Assembly: GCF_030161895.1 (NCBI RefSeq)
Contig: NZ_BSVB01000001.1
Location: forward strand, 2,728,001 to 2,792,000
Direction of reading: 5' to 3'
DNA length: 64,000 nt
DNA from: Pseudolysinimonas kribbensis
GTDB lineage: Bacteria > Actinomycetota > Actinomycetes > Actinomycetales > Microbacteriaceae
The notes beneath the pieces were generated by a model. The model saw nothing but the letters and a program-made list of their open reading frames with translations. It was not told where the DNA came from and ran no database searches. Each line of letters begins with the position of its first letter. The first letter of the stretch is position 1. A program made the translations under genes and the position numbers. This document shows positions 21,248-29,603 of this stretch, in pieces.

Positions 21248-22354
21248 ATGGGCCTCACGCTTCCCGACTTCCCGTGGGACCGGCTGGAGCCGTACCGCGA
21301 ACGCGCCGCCGCGCATCCCGACGGCGTGGTCGACCTGGCCGTCGGCTCGCCGGTCGATCCGACGCCGGAGCGCGTGAGGCAGGCCCTCGCGGTCGCGACC
21401 GACGCGCCCGCGTACCCGCAGACATCCGGCACCCCGGCACTCCGGCAGGCGATCGCCGACTGGTACGGCCGGCGCCGCGGCGTCGCGCTCGAGGCGCGCA
21501 ACACCCTGCCGACGATCGGCTCGAAGGAGCTGGTCGGGCTGCTGCCGACGCTCCTCGGGATCGGCGAGGGCGACGTCGTCGTGCACCCGACCGCCGCGTA
21601 CCCGACCTACGAGGTCGGCGCCCGCATCGCCCGTGCGACGCCGCTCGCCTCGGACGACCCCGACGCCTGGCCCGACACGACGCGACTGGTCTGGCTCAAC
21701 AGCCCGCGCAATCCCGACGGGCAGGTGCTCGGCATCCCGTTCCTGCGCCGGGCGGTGCAGCGCGCGCGTGAGCTCGGCGCCGTCATCGCGAACGACGAGT
21801 GCTACGCCGAGCTGAACTGGGGGTCCGACGCTCCGGTGCCGAGCATCCTGGATGCCGAGGTCATCGGCGACTCGCGCCGCCTCGTGCTCTCGGTCTACTC
21901 GCTCTCGAAGCAGTCCAACCTCGCCGGCTACCGCGCGGCGTTCGTCGCGGGCTGCGGCGACCTGATCGCCGAGCTGCTCGAGGTGCGCAAGCACGCGGGC
22001 CTCATCCCGCCGCTGCCGGTGCAGCTCGCGATGGTCGCGGCGCTGTCGCCCGAGTCGGACGCCGACGTCGCCGCGCAGAAGGAGCGCTACCGCGCCCGCC
22101 GCGCCCTGCTCGTGCCGGCACTCGAGCGGGCCGGATTCCGCATCGACGAGAGCACCGCCGGTCTCTACCTCTGGGCGACCCGCGGTGAGGACTCCTGGGA
22201 CACCGTCGGCTGGCTCGCCGGGCTCGGCATCGTCGTGGCACCCGGGGCGTTCTACGGGGCGGCGGGGCGGCGGCACATCCGGATGGCGCTGACCGGCACC
22301 GACGAGCGGGTCGCGGCGGCGGCCCGGCGGCTGTCGGCATCCTCCAACCGCTGA
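21248..22354 (+). CDS. dapC: Succinyldiaminopimelate transaminase
   Basis: DapC is the PLP aminotransferase that makes N-succinyl-LL-diaminopimelate, a precursor of lysine and of peptidoglycan cross-links. The fold-type I lysine is in SLSKQSNLAGYRAAF, about residue 221, preceded by NDECYAEL. VWLNSPRNPDGQVL is the substrate-side motif. Length is 368 residues. It follows fdxA by 11 bp. dapD and dapE for adjacent steps lie 2.5 kb downstream. Confidence 0.93.
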   Translation: MGLTLPDFPWDRLEPYRERAAAHPDGVVDLAVGSPVDPTPERVRQALAVATDAPAYPQTSGTPALRQAIADWYGRRRGVALEARNTLPTIGSKELVGLLPTLLGIGEGDVVVHPTAAYPTYEVGARIARATPLASDDPDAWPDTTRLVWLNSPRNPDGQVLGIPFLRRAVQRARELGAVIANDECYAELNWGSDAPVPSILDAEVIGDSRRLVLSVYSLSKQSNLAGYRAAFVAGCGDLIAELLEVRKHAGLIPPLPVQLAMVAALSPESDADVAAQKERYRARRALLVPALERAGFRIDESTAGLYLWATRGEDSWDTVGWLAGLGIVVAPGAFYGAAGRRHIRMALTGTDERVAAAARRLSASSNR

Positions 22355-22408
22355 TCGAGGGTCTTGGCGGGTGCCACGGTGTTCTGTGAGGCACTTTAGG
22401 CTGTAGTC

Positions 22409-23704
22409 GTGAGCGAATCCGGAGACACCGGCTCGGTCAGGTTCTCCCACGAGGAGACCGCGGCCGAGTTCCCGATCATCCCCGCGGTCGACGGCAGGAG
22501 CGCCGCCGACGGCTCGAGCTTCACCCGGCAGACAGGTCTGACCTTCTACGACCCCGGGTTCGTGAACACCGCGGCGACCCGGAGCGCGATCACCTACATC
22601 GACGGCGATGCGGGCATCCTGCGCTACCGCGGGTACGACATCGCCGATCTCGCGAAGAACTCGACCTATCTCGAGGTCGCATGGCTGCTGATCTACGGTG
22701 AGCTGCCGACGCCGGCGGAGCTCGCGGAGTTCGACGAGAAGATCCGGCGTCACACGCTGCTGCACGAAGACCTCAAGCAGTTCTTCTCCGCGCTGCCGCA
22801 CACCGCGCACCCGATGTCGATGCTCTCGGCCGCCGTGTCGGCGCTGTCGACGTACTACGAGGACTCGCTCGACCCGCACGACCCCGAGGCGGTCGAGATC
22901 TCGACGATCCGCCTCCTCGCGAAGCTCCCCGTGATCGCCGCCTACGCGCACAAGAAGGCGATCGGGCAGGCGTTCATGTTCCCCGACAACTCGCTGTCGT
23001 TCGTCGAGAACTTCCTCAAGCTCAACTTCGGCACCTTCGCGGAGCCCTACGAGGTCAACCCCGTGCTCGTGCAGGCGCTCGACCGGCTGCTGATCCTGCA
23101 CGAGGACCACGAGCAGAACGCGTCGACCTCGACGGTGCGGCTCGTGGGATCGACGGAGGCGAACATCTTCGCGTCGATCTCGGCCGGCATCCACGCGCTG
23201 TCGGGACCGCTGCACGGCGGCGCCAACGAGGCGGTGCTCAACATGCTCGGCGACATCCGCGGGTCGGGCGAGAGCGTGCAGAAGTTCATCGAGCGCGTGA
23301 AGAACAAGGAGCGCGGGGTGAAGCTCATGGGCTTCGGGCATCGCGTGTACAAGAACTTCGATCCGCGGGCGCGCGTGGTCAAGGAGAGCGCCGACGAGGT
23401 GCTCAAGGACCTCGGCGTGAGCGACCCGCTGCTCGACATCGCGCGGGAGCTCGAGCAGGCGGCGCTCGCCGACGACTACTTCGTCGAGCGCAAGCTCTAC
23501 CCGAACATCGACTTCTACACGGGCGTCATCTACAAGGCCATGGGTTTTCCGACCCGGATGTTCACGGTGCTGTTCGCGATCGGCCGGCTTCCCGGCTGGA
23601 TCGCCCAGTGGCGCGAGGCGAACACCGACCCCGGAACGAAGATCGGCCGCCCGCAGCAGGTGTACACCGGTCCTCCGGCCCGCCCCTGGCCCACCTCCCG
23701 CTGA
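22409..23704 (+). CDS. gltA: Citrate synthase (type II, hexameric)
   Basis: Catalyses oxaloacetate plus acetyl-CoA to citrate. At 431 residues it is a full-length type II enzyme. The catalytic histidines lie in LSGPLHGGANEAV (about residue 271) and GFGHRVYKNFDPRA (about 310), and the aspartate in NIDFYTGVIYKAMG. The terminal RPQQVYTGP is typical. GTG start at 22409; a TAGGCT -10-like hexamer lies just upstream, at about 22396-22401. Confidence 0.97.
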   Translation: MSESGDTGSVRFSHEETAAEFPIIPAVDGRSAADGSSFTRQTGLTFYDPGFVNTAATRSAITYIDGDAGILRYRGYDIADLAKNSTYLEVAWLLIYGELPTPAELAEFDEKIRRHTLLHEDLKQFFSALPHTAHPMSMLSAAVSALSTYYEDSLDPHDPEAVEISTIRLLAKLPVIAAYAHKKAIGQAFMFPDNSLSFVENFLKLNFGTFAEPYEVNPVLVQALDRLLILHEDHEQNASTSTVRLVGSTEANIFASISAGIHALSGPLHGGANEAVLNMLGDIRGSGESVQKFIERVKNKERGVKLMGFGHRVYKNFDPRARVVKESADEVLKDLGVSDPLLDIARELEQAALADDYFVERKLYPNIDFYTGVIYKAMGFPTRMFTVLFAIGRLPGWIAQWREANTDPGTKIGRPQQVYTGPPARPWPTSR

Positions 23705-23773
23705 CCTCCGCGCCCTCGCGCACCGCCCGCTCTCGCGGCGGGTACTGCCCACCGGGAGCCAGCCTCCCGTGCC

Positions 23774-23865
23774 CCTACCGAAATGAAGGATCGGCTCGGG
23801 TCGCCGAACGCGAATGCCGCGGTGGCGCCTGACCGTGGCCGCCTGCGATCCTGCATTTCGGAAGG
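23774..23865. repeat. 92-bp palindromic unit, left of the nuclease gene
   Basis: CCTACCGAAATGAAGGATCG (23774-23793) and CGATCCTGCATTTCGGAAGG (23846-23865) are inverted copies matching at 18 of 20 positions, with a 52-nt spacer. The unit ends three bases before the stop codon of the nuclease gene. A second unit of identical length lies at the other end of the gene. Confidence 0.85.
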
Positions 23866-23868
23866 CCG

Positions 23869-24780
23869 CTACAGGCGCGCGCACGACTCGACCACCCCGC
23901 GCACCCAGGCCCAATCGCGCAAGAGCTGGCGCGACGTGAATCGCAGGGGGATCAGCCCCTGCCGCAGGCATTCCGCGTCGCGGCGGCGATCCCGCTCGAA
24001 GGCGTCGCGGTCGCGATGGTGCTCCCAGCCGTCCAGCTCGATCACAAGCCGACCGAGCCGCAGATCGATGCGGCCCACCGCGGGAATGGTCACCTGCAGC
24101 GCCGGGAAGAATCCGAGCCGCCGCAAGCGGAAGCGCATGATCGACTCGAGGTAGGACTCCGATCGTCTGTCCACGTCGGCGAGGAGCTCTCGTAGCCGAG
24201 GAGGCTGTCTGGCGATTCGGCGCAACCAGCTCGCCTCGGAGACCAACCCGAGGCGGATCGCGCTGTCCGCCGCAGCGACCACACGCTCGACAGGCTGGCA
24301 CATCGTCATGTCATCGAGCGCGTCGATGGCCGACATCGCGTGCCGTGTGCCGGATCCGCCCGGTCGCCAGTGGACGCACACGTCCGGGTCGGAATGAAGT
24401 CGGCGAGTGCGATCTGAGGGGTCACGAAGTCGCGCTGCATGCGCCTTGACACGCACGTGGAGGCGACCGTCCGGCATCGCCGCCACGCCCAGCGATCGAG
24501 CGGCCGTGATCGACGTGGCCCTGCCGCCGACTCTGACCGCCGATTCGAGACCGCCGTCGGTGTCGGGAAGCCCATACCAGCCCTGTCGAATGCGGACGAT
24601 CATCCCGGACCGCACTGCGGCCGTCAGCCGATGCGATGTGCTCCCGGCACGGAGCAGTTCCCAGGTCGCGGCGAGGCCGCCGCGTCGTCGTACACCGTCG
24701 ACTTCGAGCATGCCGGCATCCCACCGCGCCTGCGGTTCCCATCGAACCGGTGGCCGCGGAACGGTGGATGACGCACGCAC
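23869..24780 (-). CDS. AbiEi-like winged helix plus DUF559 (Vsr-like nuclease) protein
   Basis: A 303-residue protein. The N-terminal 60 residues form an AbiEi-antitoxin-like winged helix (LAATWELLRAG, LTAAVRSGMIVRIRQGWYGL). The C-terminal domain (about 195-290) is DUF559, a PD-(D/E)XK fold related to Vsr: E in SYLESIMRFRL, D in GRIDLRLGRL and ELDGWEHH. No toxin gene is adjacent, so a toxin-antitoxin role is not supported here. It is precisely bracketed by two 92-bp palindromic units and lies between gltA and dapD, genes that are otherwise housekeeping. Biological role unknown; nuclease activity is an inference from the fold. Confidence 0.82.
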   Translation of the reverse strand: MRASSTVPRPPVRWEPQARWDAGMLEVDGVRRRGGLAATWELLRAGSTSHRLTAAVRSGMIVRIRQGWYGLPDTDGGLESAVRVGGRATSITAARSLGVAAMPDGRLHVRVKAHAARLRDPSDRTRRLHSDPDVCVHWRPGGSGTRHAMSAIDALDDMTMCQPVERVVAAADSAIRLGLVSEASWLRRIARQPPRLRELLADVDRRSESYLESIMRFRLRRLGFFPALQVTIPAVGRIDLRLGRLVIELDGWEHHRDRDAFERDRRRDAECLRQGLIPLRFTSRQLLRDWAWVRGVVESCARL

Positions 24781-24781
24781 C

Positions 24782-24873
24782 CCTTCCGAAGTGCAGGAGT
24801 GGTGGAGGGCGTCGCCAGGGCGCTCCTACTACCCGCTCGAGAACGACAGGGCGCGATCCTGCATTTCGGAAGG
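24782..24873. repeat. 92-bp palindromic unit, right of the nuclease gene
   Basis: CCTTCCGAAGTGCAGGAGTG (24782-24801) and CGATCCTGCATTTCGGAAGG (24854-24873) are inverted arms matching at 17 of 20 positions, again with a 52-nt spacer. The right arm is identical to 23846-23865, and with one more base the identity is 21 bp. Spacers of the two units are not obviously alike. The unit begins two bases upstream of the nuclease ATG, so it also holds that gene's promoter region. Confidence 0.85.
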
Positions 24874-24925
24874 GTGCGCGCGGGGGCTGGAGCTGGGCGC
24901 CGTTGCCGCTCAGCGCGGCCGCGCG

Positions 24926-25842
24926 CTACGGGTGCAGCGTGGGGTTGAGCGTGACGGGCGCGCCGGTGCGGGGAGGGCCTCCACGGCGCCGGTGGCGGAG
25001 TTGCGGCGGAACAGGAGGCCGGGGACCCCGCTCAGGTCGAGCGCCTTGACCGTGCGCGGAGCGCCATCGCCGAGCAGAGTGACCTTGGTGCCGGCCGTCA
25101 CGTAGAGACCCGACTCCACGATCCCGTCGTCGCCGATCGAGATGCCGACGCCCGAGTTGGCGCCGAGCAGGACGCGTTCGCCGATCACGACGCGCTGCGT
25201 GCCGCCGCCGGACATCGTGCCCATGATCGAGGCGCCGCCGCCGACATCCGAGCCCTCGCCGACGACCACGCCCGCCGAGATGCGCCCCTCGACCATCGAG
25301 GTGCCGAGGGTGCCCGCATTGAAGTTGACGAAGCCCGCCTGCATGACCGTGGTGCCGGGCGCGAGGTGCGCACCCAGCCGCACGCGCGACGCGTCGGCGA
25401 TGCGCACCCGCTCCGGCACGACGTAGTCGAGCATGAACGGGATCCGGTCGTAGCCGCGCACCACGACCCCCGCCCGCAGCATCCTCCGGCGCCGTGCGCG
25501 GAACACCGCCGGCAGCACGGGACCGTGGCTCGTCCAGATGACGATCGGCAGGTGGCTCATCATCCCGTCGAGGTTGATCGTGTTGGGCGCGACCAGGCGA
25601 TGCGAGAGCAGGTGCAGGCGCAGGTAGGTGTCGGAGGTCGAGGCGGGGGCGGCATCCGGATCGATGGACAGCGTCATGGGCTCGATGCGCACGTCGCGCA
25701 GGTCGTCGGCTCCGGTCTCGGCCGCGAGGTCGGCGGGGAAGCCGTCGGGTGCGTCGCCGAGGCGCGGCTCCGGGTACCAGGTGTCGAGCACGGTGCCGTC
25801 GGACGCGACGGTGGCGAGGCCGTGGCCCCAGGCGGCGGTCAT
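24926..25842 (-). CDS. dapD: Tetrahydrodipicolinate N-succinyltransferase; one frameshift near the end
   Basis: DapD transfers succinyl from CoA onto tetrahydrodipicolinate in lysine/DAP synthesis. The left-handed beta-helix is recognisable in [40 protein letters not shown] and [20 protein letters not shown]. One base is missing in the G4 run 24970-24973. Restored, the protein has 305 residues and ends [13 protein letters not shown] at a TAG (complement of 24926-24928). It is divergent from dapE with 39 bp between starts, so both share a promoter region. Confidence 0.94.
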
Positions 25843-25881
25843 GCTCGCCAGGCTACCGGGGAGCGCCGATAGCATGGCCCG

Positions 25882-26958
25882 ATGGCCGCCCTCGACCTCT
25901 CGTCCCCGGTGGCTGCGCTCACCCGCGCGCTCGTCGACATCCCGTCGGTCTCCGGCGATGAGGCGGGGATCGCCGACGCGGTCGAGGCGGCGCTGCGGGG
26001 GCGTGCGCACCTCGAGGTGATCCGCGACGGGGATGCCGTGCTCGCCCGCACAACGCTTCGTCGCGATCGCCGCGTGGTGATCGCCGGTCACCTCGACACG
26101 GTGCCGATCAACGGCAACGTGCCGGCGGTGCTCGACGGCGACGAACTGGTCGGCCGTGGCACCGTGGACATGAAGGGCGGCGACGCGGTGATGCTGCGGC
26201 TCGCGGCGGCGCTGACCGACCCGATGGTCGACATCACGTGGGTCTGGTACGACCACGAGGAGGTCGACTCGGCCCTGAACGGCCTCGGTCGCATCGCCCG
26301 CACCCGACCGGAGCTGCTCGCGGCCGACTTCGCGGTGCTCTGCGAGCCGTCCGACGCGGGCGTCGAGGGCGGATGCAACGGCACGCTGCGCGCGGAGGTC
26401 ACCGTGCGCGGAGTGCGCGCGCACTCCGCCCGCGCCTGGGCCGGGTCGAACGCGATCCACGCGGCGGCGCCCGTGCTGGCGGCGCTCGCCGCCTACGAGC
26501 CGCAGCAGATCGAGGTGGACGGGCTGGTGTACCGCGAGGCGCTGAACGCCGTGCGGATCCGTGGCGGCATCGCGGGCAACGTCATCCCGGACGAGTGCGT
26601 CATCGAGGTCAACTACCGATTCGCCCCGAGCCGCTCGGGCGCCGAGGCGGAGCAGCACGTGCGCGACGTCGTCGCGACCGCGGCTCCGCAGGCCGAGGTG
26701 GCGCTCGTTGACCTCGCCGAGGGTGCGCGTCCGGGTCTGGATGCCCCGCTCGCCCAGGCGTTCGTCGCGGCGGTCGGGGGCGAGGCGAGGCCGAAGTACG
26801 GCTGGACGGACGTCGCGCGCTTCTCGGCCCTGGGCATCCCGGCGGTCAACTACGGGCCGGGCGACGCCGCGCTCGCGCACGCCGACGACGAGCGCGTGCC
26901 GCTCGAGCAGCTCGAGCGCTGCGAGCGGGGACTGCGAGCGTGGCTGACCGGGGTGTGA
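25882..26958 (+). CDS. dapE: Succinyl-diaminopimelate desuccinylase
   Basis: An M20 zinc peptidase-family enzyme of 358 residues that releases LL-diaminopimelate. Metal and catalytic motifs are AGHLDTVP (about 69), [11 protein letters not shown] (about 94) and DHEEVDS (about 128), with the dimer-domain histidine in RAHSARAW. It completes dapC, dapD and dapE in one neighbourhood. The ATG at 25882 is divergent from dapD; the stop overlaps the next gene by GTGA. Confidence 0.94.
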   Translation: MAALDLSSPVAALTRALVDIPSVSGDEAGIADAVEAALRGRAHLEVIRDGDAVLARTTLRRDRRVVIAGHLDTVPINGNVPAVLDGDELVGRGTVDMKGGDAVMLRLAAALTDPMVDITWVWYDHEEVDSALNGLGRIARTRPELLAADFAVLCEPSDAGVEGGCNGTLRAEVTVRGVRAHSARAWAGSNAIHAAAPVLAALAAYEPQQIEVDGLVYREALNAVRIRGGIAGNVIPDECVIEVNYRFAPSRSGAEAEQHVRDVVATAAPQAEVALVDLAEGARPGLDAPLAQAFVAAVGGEARPKYGWTDVARFSALGIPAVNYGPGDAALAHADDERVPLEQLERCERGLRAWLTGV

Positions 26959-28189
26959 CGGCGGCATCCGCGCCCGAGCGCCCCACGCTGCGGCGGCGGT
27001 TCCTGGGCGCGCCGTGGTGGGCCCAGGTGCTGGTCGTCTTCGCGGCCTCCCGGATCGTGACGACCGCGATCATGCTCGCGTTCGCCGCCGCGCAGCAGCA
27101 GAACTCCTGGACCGGCGCGCACCCGGACTACGTCGACTTCGCCGGCATCTGGGACGGCCACTGGTACTACATCGTCGCGGTGTCGGGGTATCCGACGACC
27201 CTCCCGATCGGCGCCGACGGCCACGTCGCGCAGAACGCCTGGGCGTTCCTGCCGGCATACCCGGCGCTCGTGCGGGTGCTCATGCCGTCATGGGAGTCGT
27301 GGAACGTCGTCGCCGTGATCGTGTCGGTCGCGTTCGCCTGCGGGGCGGCGCTGCTGTTCTTCCGGCTCATGCGGCGGGTGCTGCCGGCCGGGACGGCCCT
27401 GTTCGCGACCGTGCTGTTCTGCACGGCGCCGCTGTCGCCGATCCTGCAGGTCGCCTACGCCGAGTCGATGCAGCTGTTCTTCCTGTTCCTGGCGCTGATC
27501 CTGTTGCTGGATCGGCGCTACCTGCTGCTGATCCCGGTCGTCGTGGTGATGTCGTTCACCCGCCCGAGCGGGGTCGCGTTCGCGGCGCTGCTGCTGTTCC
27601 ACCTCATCCACCGGTTCGTCATCCGCGCGCGCGACCCCTTCCCGTGGCGGGAGCGGCTCGCGGTCGTGGTCGCCGGGATCGCCTCCTTCGCGGCCGGGAT
27701 CGCGTGGCCGGTCATCGCGGCGCTCGTCACGGGCGACGCCACCGCCTACACCGACACCGAGCTGTCGTGGCGGGTGCTCTACCTCGGCCACTACGACGAG
27801 CTCGTGCCGTTCCAGGGATGGATCGAGGAGCCGAGTGGTGGCTGCACTGGATCGGCGTGCCCTCGCCCGCGTCGCTCGTGCTGGGCTGCATCGGTCTCGT
27901 CCTGCTGATCGCGATCGTGGCGGTCGCCCTGCTGTCGCCGTGGGCGCGTCGGATCGGCGTCGACCTGCGGTTGTGGATCGTCGGCTACGGGCTGTACGTG
28001 CTCGCCGTGTTCTTCCCGCAGTCGAGCACGTTCCGCATCCTGGTGCCGATGGCGCCGGGGCTCGGGGCGCTCGCCGTGCCGCGCAACCGGGTCTGGCGGG
28101 TCGCGCTCGTGGTGCTCGGGATCGCCGGCCAGGCGGGCTGGATCTACATCGCCTGGTGGGTCGATGGCTACGACTGGACGCCGCCGTAG
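26955..28189 (+). CDS. GT-C fold membrane protein, mannosyltransferase-like; one frameshift
   Basis: A membrane protein of about 411 residues with at least nine helices. An aromatic D/E-rich loop follows the first helix ([18 protein letters not shown]), as in GT-C glycosyltransferases using polyprenyl-phosphate sugars (PIG-V-like). [15 protein letters not shown] and [10 protein letters not shown] support this. The GTG at 26955 overlaps the dapE stop. One base is missing near 27828-27832; the run there is short, so the exact site is not fixed. Ends VDGYDWTPP. Substrate unknown. Confidence 0.75.
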
Positions 28190-28290
28190 AGGGCTCCGCG
28201 CACCGATCGCGCACTCTGGGATGTCGCTGATTTCTCGTCGGTTCCCCCGTACGGGATAATGGAATGGATCCAGGCGAAAGGGGACCACGC

Positions 28291-28467
28291 ATGGCGGCCA
28301 TGAAGCCGAGGACCGGTGACGGACCGATGGAGGCTGTCAAGGAGGGTCGGCTCATCATCGTGCGGGTTCCTCTCGAGGGAGGCGGACGCCTCGTCGTGTC
28401 GGTGAACGACGCGGAGGCAGCCGAATTGCGCGACGCGCTCGTGGGAGTCGTCGGCACCGGCGCCTAG
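28291..28467 (+). CDS. DUF3117 family small protein
   Basis: This 58-residue protein begins MAAMKPRTGDGPMEAVKEGR, the highly conserved actinobacterial DUF3117 motif, and continues with LIIVRVPLEGGGRLVVSV. No function is established for the family. The ATG at 28291 follows GAAAGGGG at a good distance. A GATAAT -10-like hexamer lies at 28255-28260. Confidence 0.92.
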   Translation: MAAMKPRTGDGPMEAVKEGRLIIVRVPLEGGGRLVVSVNDAEAAELRDALVGVVGTGA

Positions 28468-28476
28468 CAGCCGCGG

Positions 28477-29109
28477 CTACTCCGCGGTCTTCACCAGCTG
28501 GAGGAGCCCGTCGCCGGGGGTGCTGAGCGCCGCCGTGACGGCGGTCGACTCGGCGATCGTGCGCAGGAGCGCACGGAAGTCGGCGACGGTGTCGTCGCGC
28601 TGCGCGGGGTCCGCGACACGGCCGCGCCACAGGGCGTGGGCGACGAGCACGAGCCCGCCACGGCGCACGATCCGCAGGGCGTGCTCGACGTGGTCGAGCA
28701 GGTCGGCCGGGTCGCCGTCGACGAGCACCAGGTCGTAGGCGCCGTCGTTCATCCGCGGCAGCACCTCACCCGCGCGCCCCGTGATGAGGCGCACCCGGTT
28801 GGCGGGCACCTCCGCCTCGGCGAAGGCGGCGCGGGCCAGCTGCTGATGCTCGACCTCGCGATCGATCGAGGTGAGCACGGCATCCGGGGCGCCGCTCAGC
28901 AGCCAGAGGCCGCTCACGCCCGTGCCGGTGCCGATCTCGAGGATCGTCTGCGTTCCGCTCGCCGCCGCCAGCACGGCCAGCTGGGCACCCACCCCGGGGC
29001 TGACGGGATCGATGCCGAGTTCCAGCGCGTGCCGTCGAGCCGCCTGGATCGCCGGTGTCTCCACCGCGAAGTCCTCGGCGTAGCGCCAGCTCAGCTCCTT
29101 GTCGGCCAC
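28477..29109 (-). CDS. SAM-dependent O-methyltransferase family protein
   Basis: A 210-residue class I methyltransferase of the COG4122 type. The SAM motif is EIGTGTGVSGLWLL (about residues 58-71), with SIDRE and DLVLVDGDPADLL following. Actinobacterial members commonly sit beside sigE and tatB; a TatB-like gene is indeed divergent here. GTG start at 29109. Substrate unknown. Confidence 0.88.
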   Translation of the reverse strand: MADKELSWRYAEDFAVETPAIQAARRHALELGIDPVSPGVGAQLAVLAAASGTQTILEIGTGTGVSGLWLLSGAPDAVLTSIDREVEHQQLARAAFAEAEVPANRVRLITGRAGEVLPRMNDGAYDLVLVDGDPADLLDHVEHALRIVRRGGLVLVAHALWRGRVADPAQRDDTVADFRALLRTIAESTAVTAALSTPGDGLLQLVKTAE

Positions 29110-29139
29110 CCGTGCCCTCCTCGGGGCTACCCTATGGGC

Positions 29140-29550
29140 ATGTCGTTCGGACTGACGCCCGACAAGCTGATCATCATCGCGCTCATCGCGGTGTTCCTGA
29201 TCGGCCCGACGCGTCTGCCCACCTACGCCGGCAAGCTCGCGAACCTGGTGCGGCAGGTGCGCTCCTACGCCGACAACGCGAAGGACCGGATGCGCGAGGA
29301 GATGGGCGAGGACTTCGACGAGGTCGACTGGCGCAAGCTCGACCCGCGGCAGTACGACCCGCGCCGCATCATCCGCGAGGCCCTCACCGACGACGGCACC
29401 TCGGATGCCGTGGCCGAGACGATCGCCGCGGCGAAGGCCGTGACGTCGCCGCTCGACGCGGAGGAGGTCGCGGAGACTCCCGCGAAGGAGCGCCGTCGCC
29501 GCACCGCCGACAAGGCCCTCCCCGCCCCGTACGACATCGAGGCGACCTGA
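29140..29550 (+). CDS. tatB: TatA/TatB-like twin-arginine translocase component
   Basis: A 136-residue protein with one N-terminal helix (LIIIALIAVFLIGPTRLP), the FGLTPDKL start and the GP hinge, an amphipathic helix (AGKLANLVRQVRSYADNAK) and a long charged tail. This fits TatB, which recognises folded Tat substrates; EfeB at 17664 is one likely client. No tatC is in the window. ATG 29140 gives the standard MSFGL start, although ATG 29134 is in frame. Confidence 0.85.
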   Translation: MSFGLTPDKLIIIALIAVFLIGPTRLPTYAGKLANLVRQVRSYADNAKDRMREEMGEDFDEVDWRKLDPRQYDPRRIIREALTDDGTSDAVAETIAAAKAVTSPLDAEEVAETPAKERRRRTADKALPAPYDIEAT

Positions 29551-29580
29551 CGTCGAGGCGACCTACGTCGAGGCGACCTG
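29534..29580. repeat. Three tandem copies of a 15-16 bp unit across the tatB stop
   Basis: ACATCGAGGCGACCTG (29534-29549), ACGTCGAGGCGACCT (29550-29564) and ACGTCGAGGCGACCTG (29565-29580) are tandem copies. The tatB stop TGA at 29548-29550 falls in the junction of copies one and two, so copy number could alter the C-terminus. Confidence 0.8.
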
Positions 29581-29603
29581 CGTCGCACTGACGGTGCTCG
29601 GCT

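Noticed and set aside
21113..24301. Very long open frame opposite dapC, gltA and the nuclease gene, and other long antisense frames (e.g. 12029-15748, 50047-53535, 53216-55843)
   Set aside because: These arise from high GC and codon bias. Products are Arg/Gly/Ala low-complexity with no domains, while the opposite frames carry clear protein families.
23869..24780. Type IV toxin-antitoxin (AbiE) system
   Set aside because: The N-terminal domain is AbiEi-like, but no AbiEii nucleotidyltransferase toxin gene is adjacent, and the C-terminus is a DUF559 domain.
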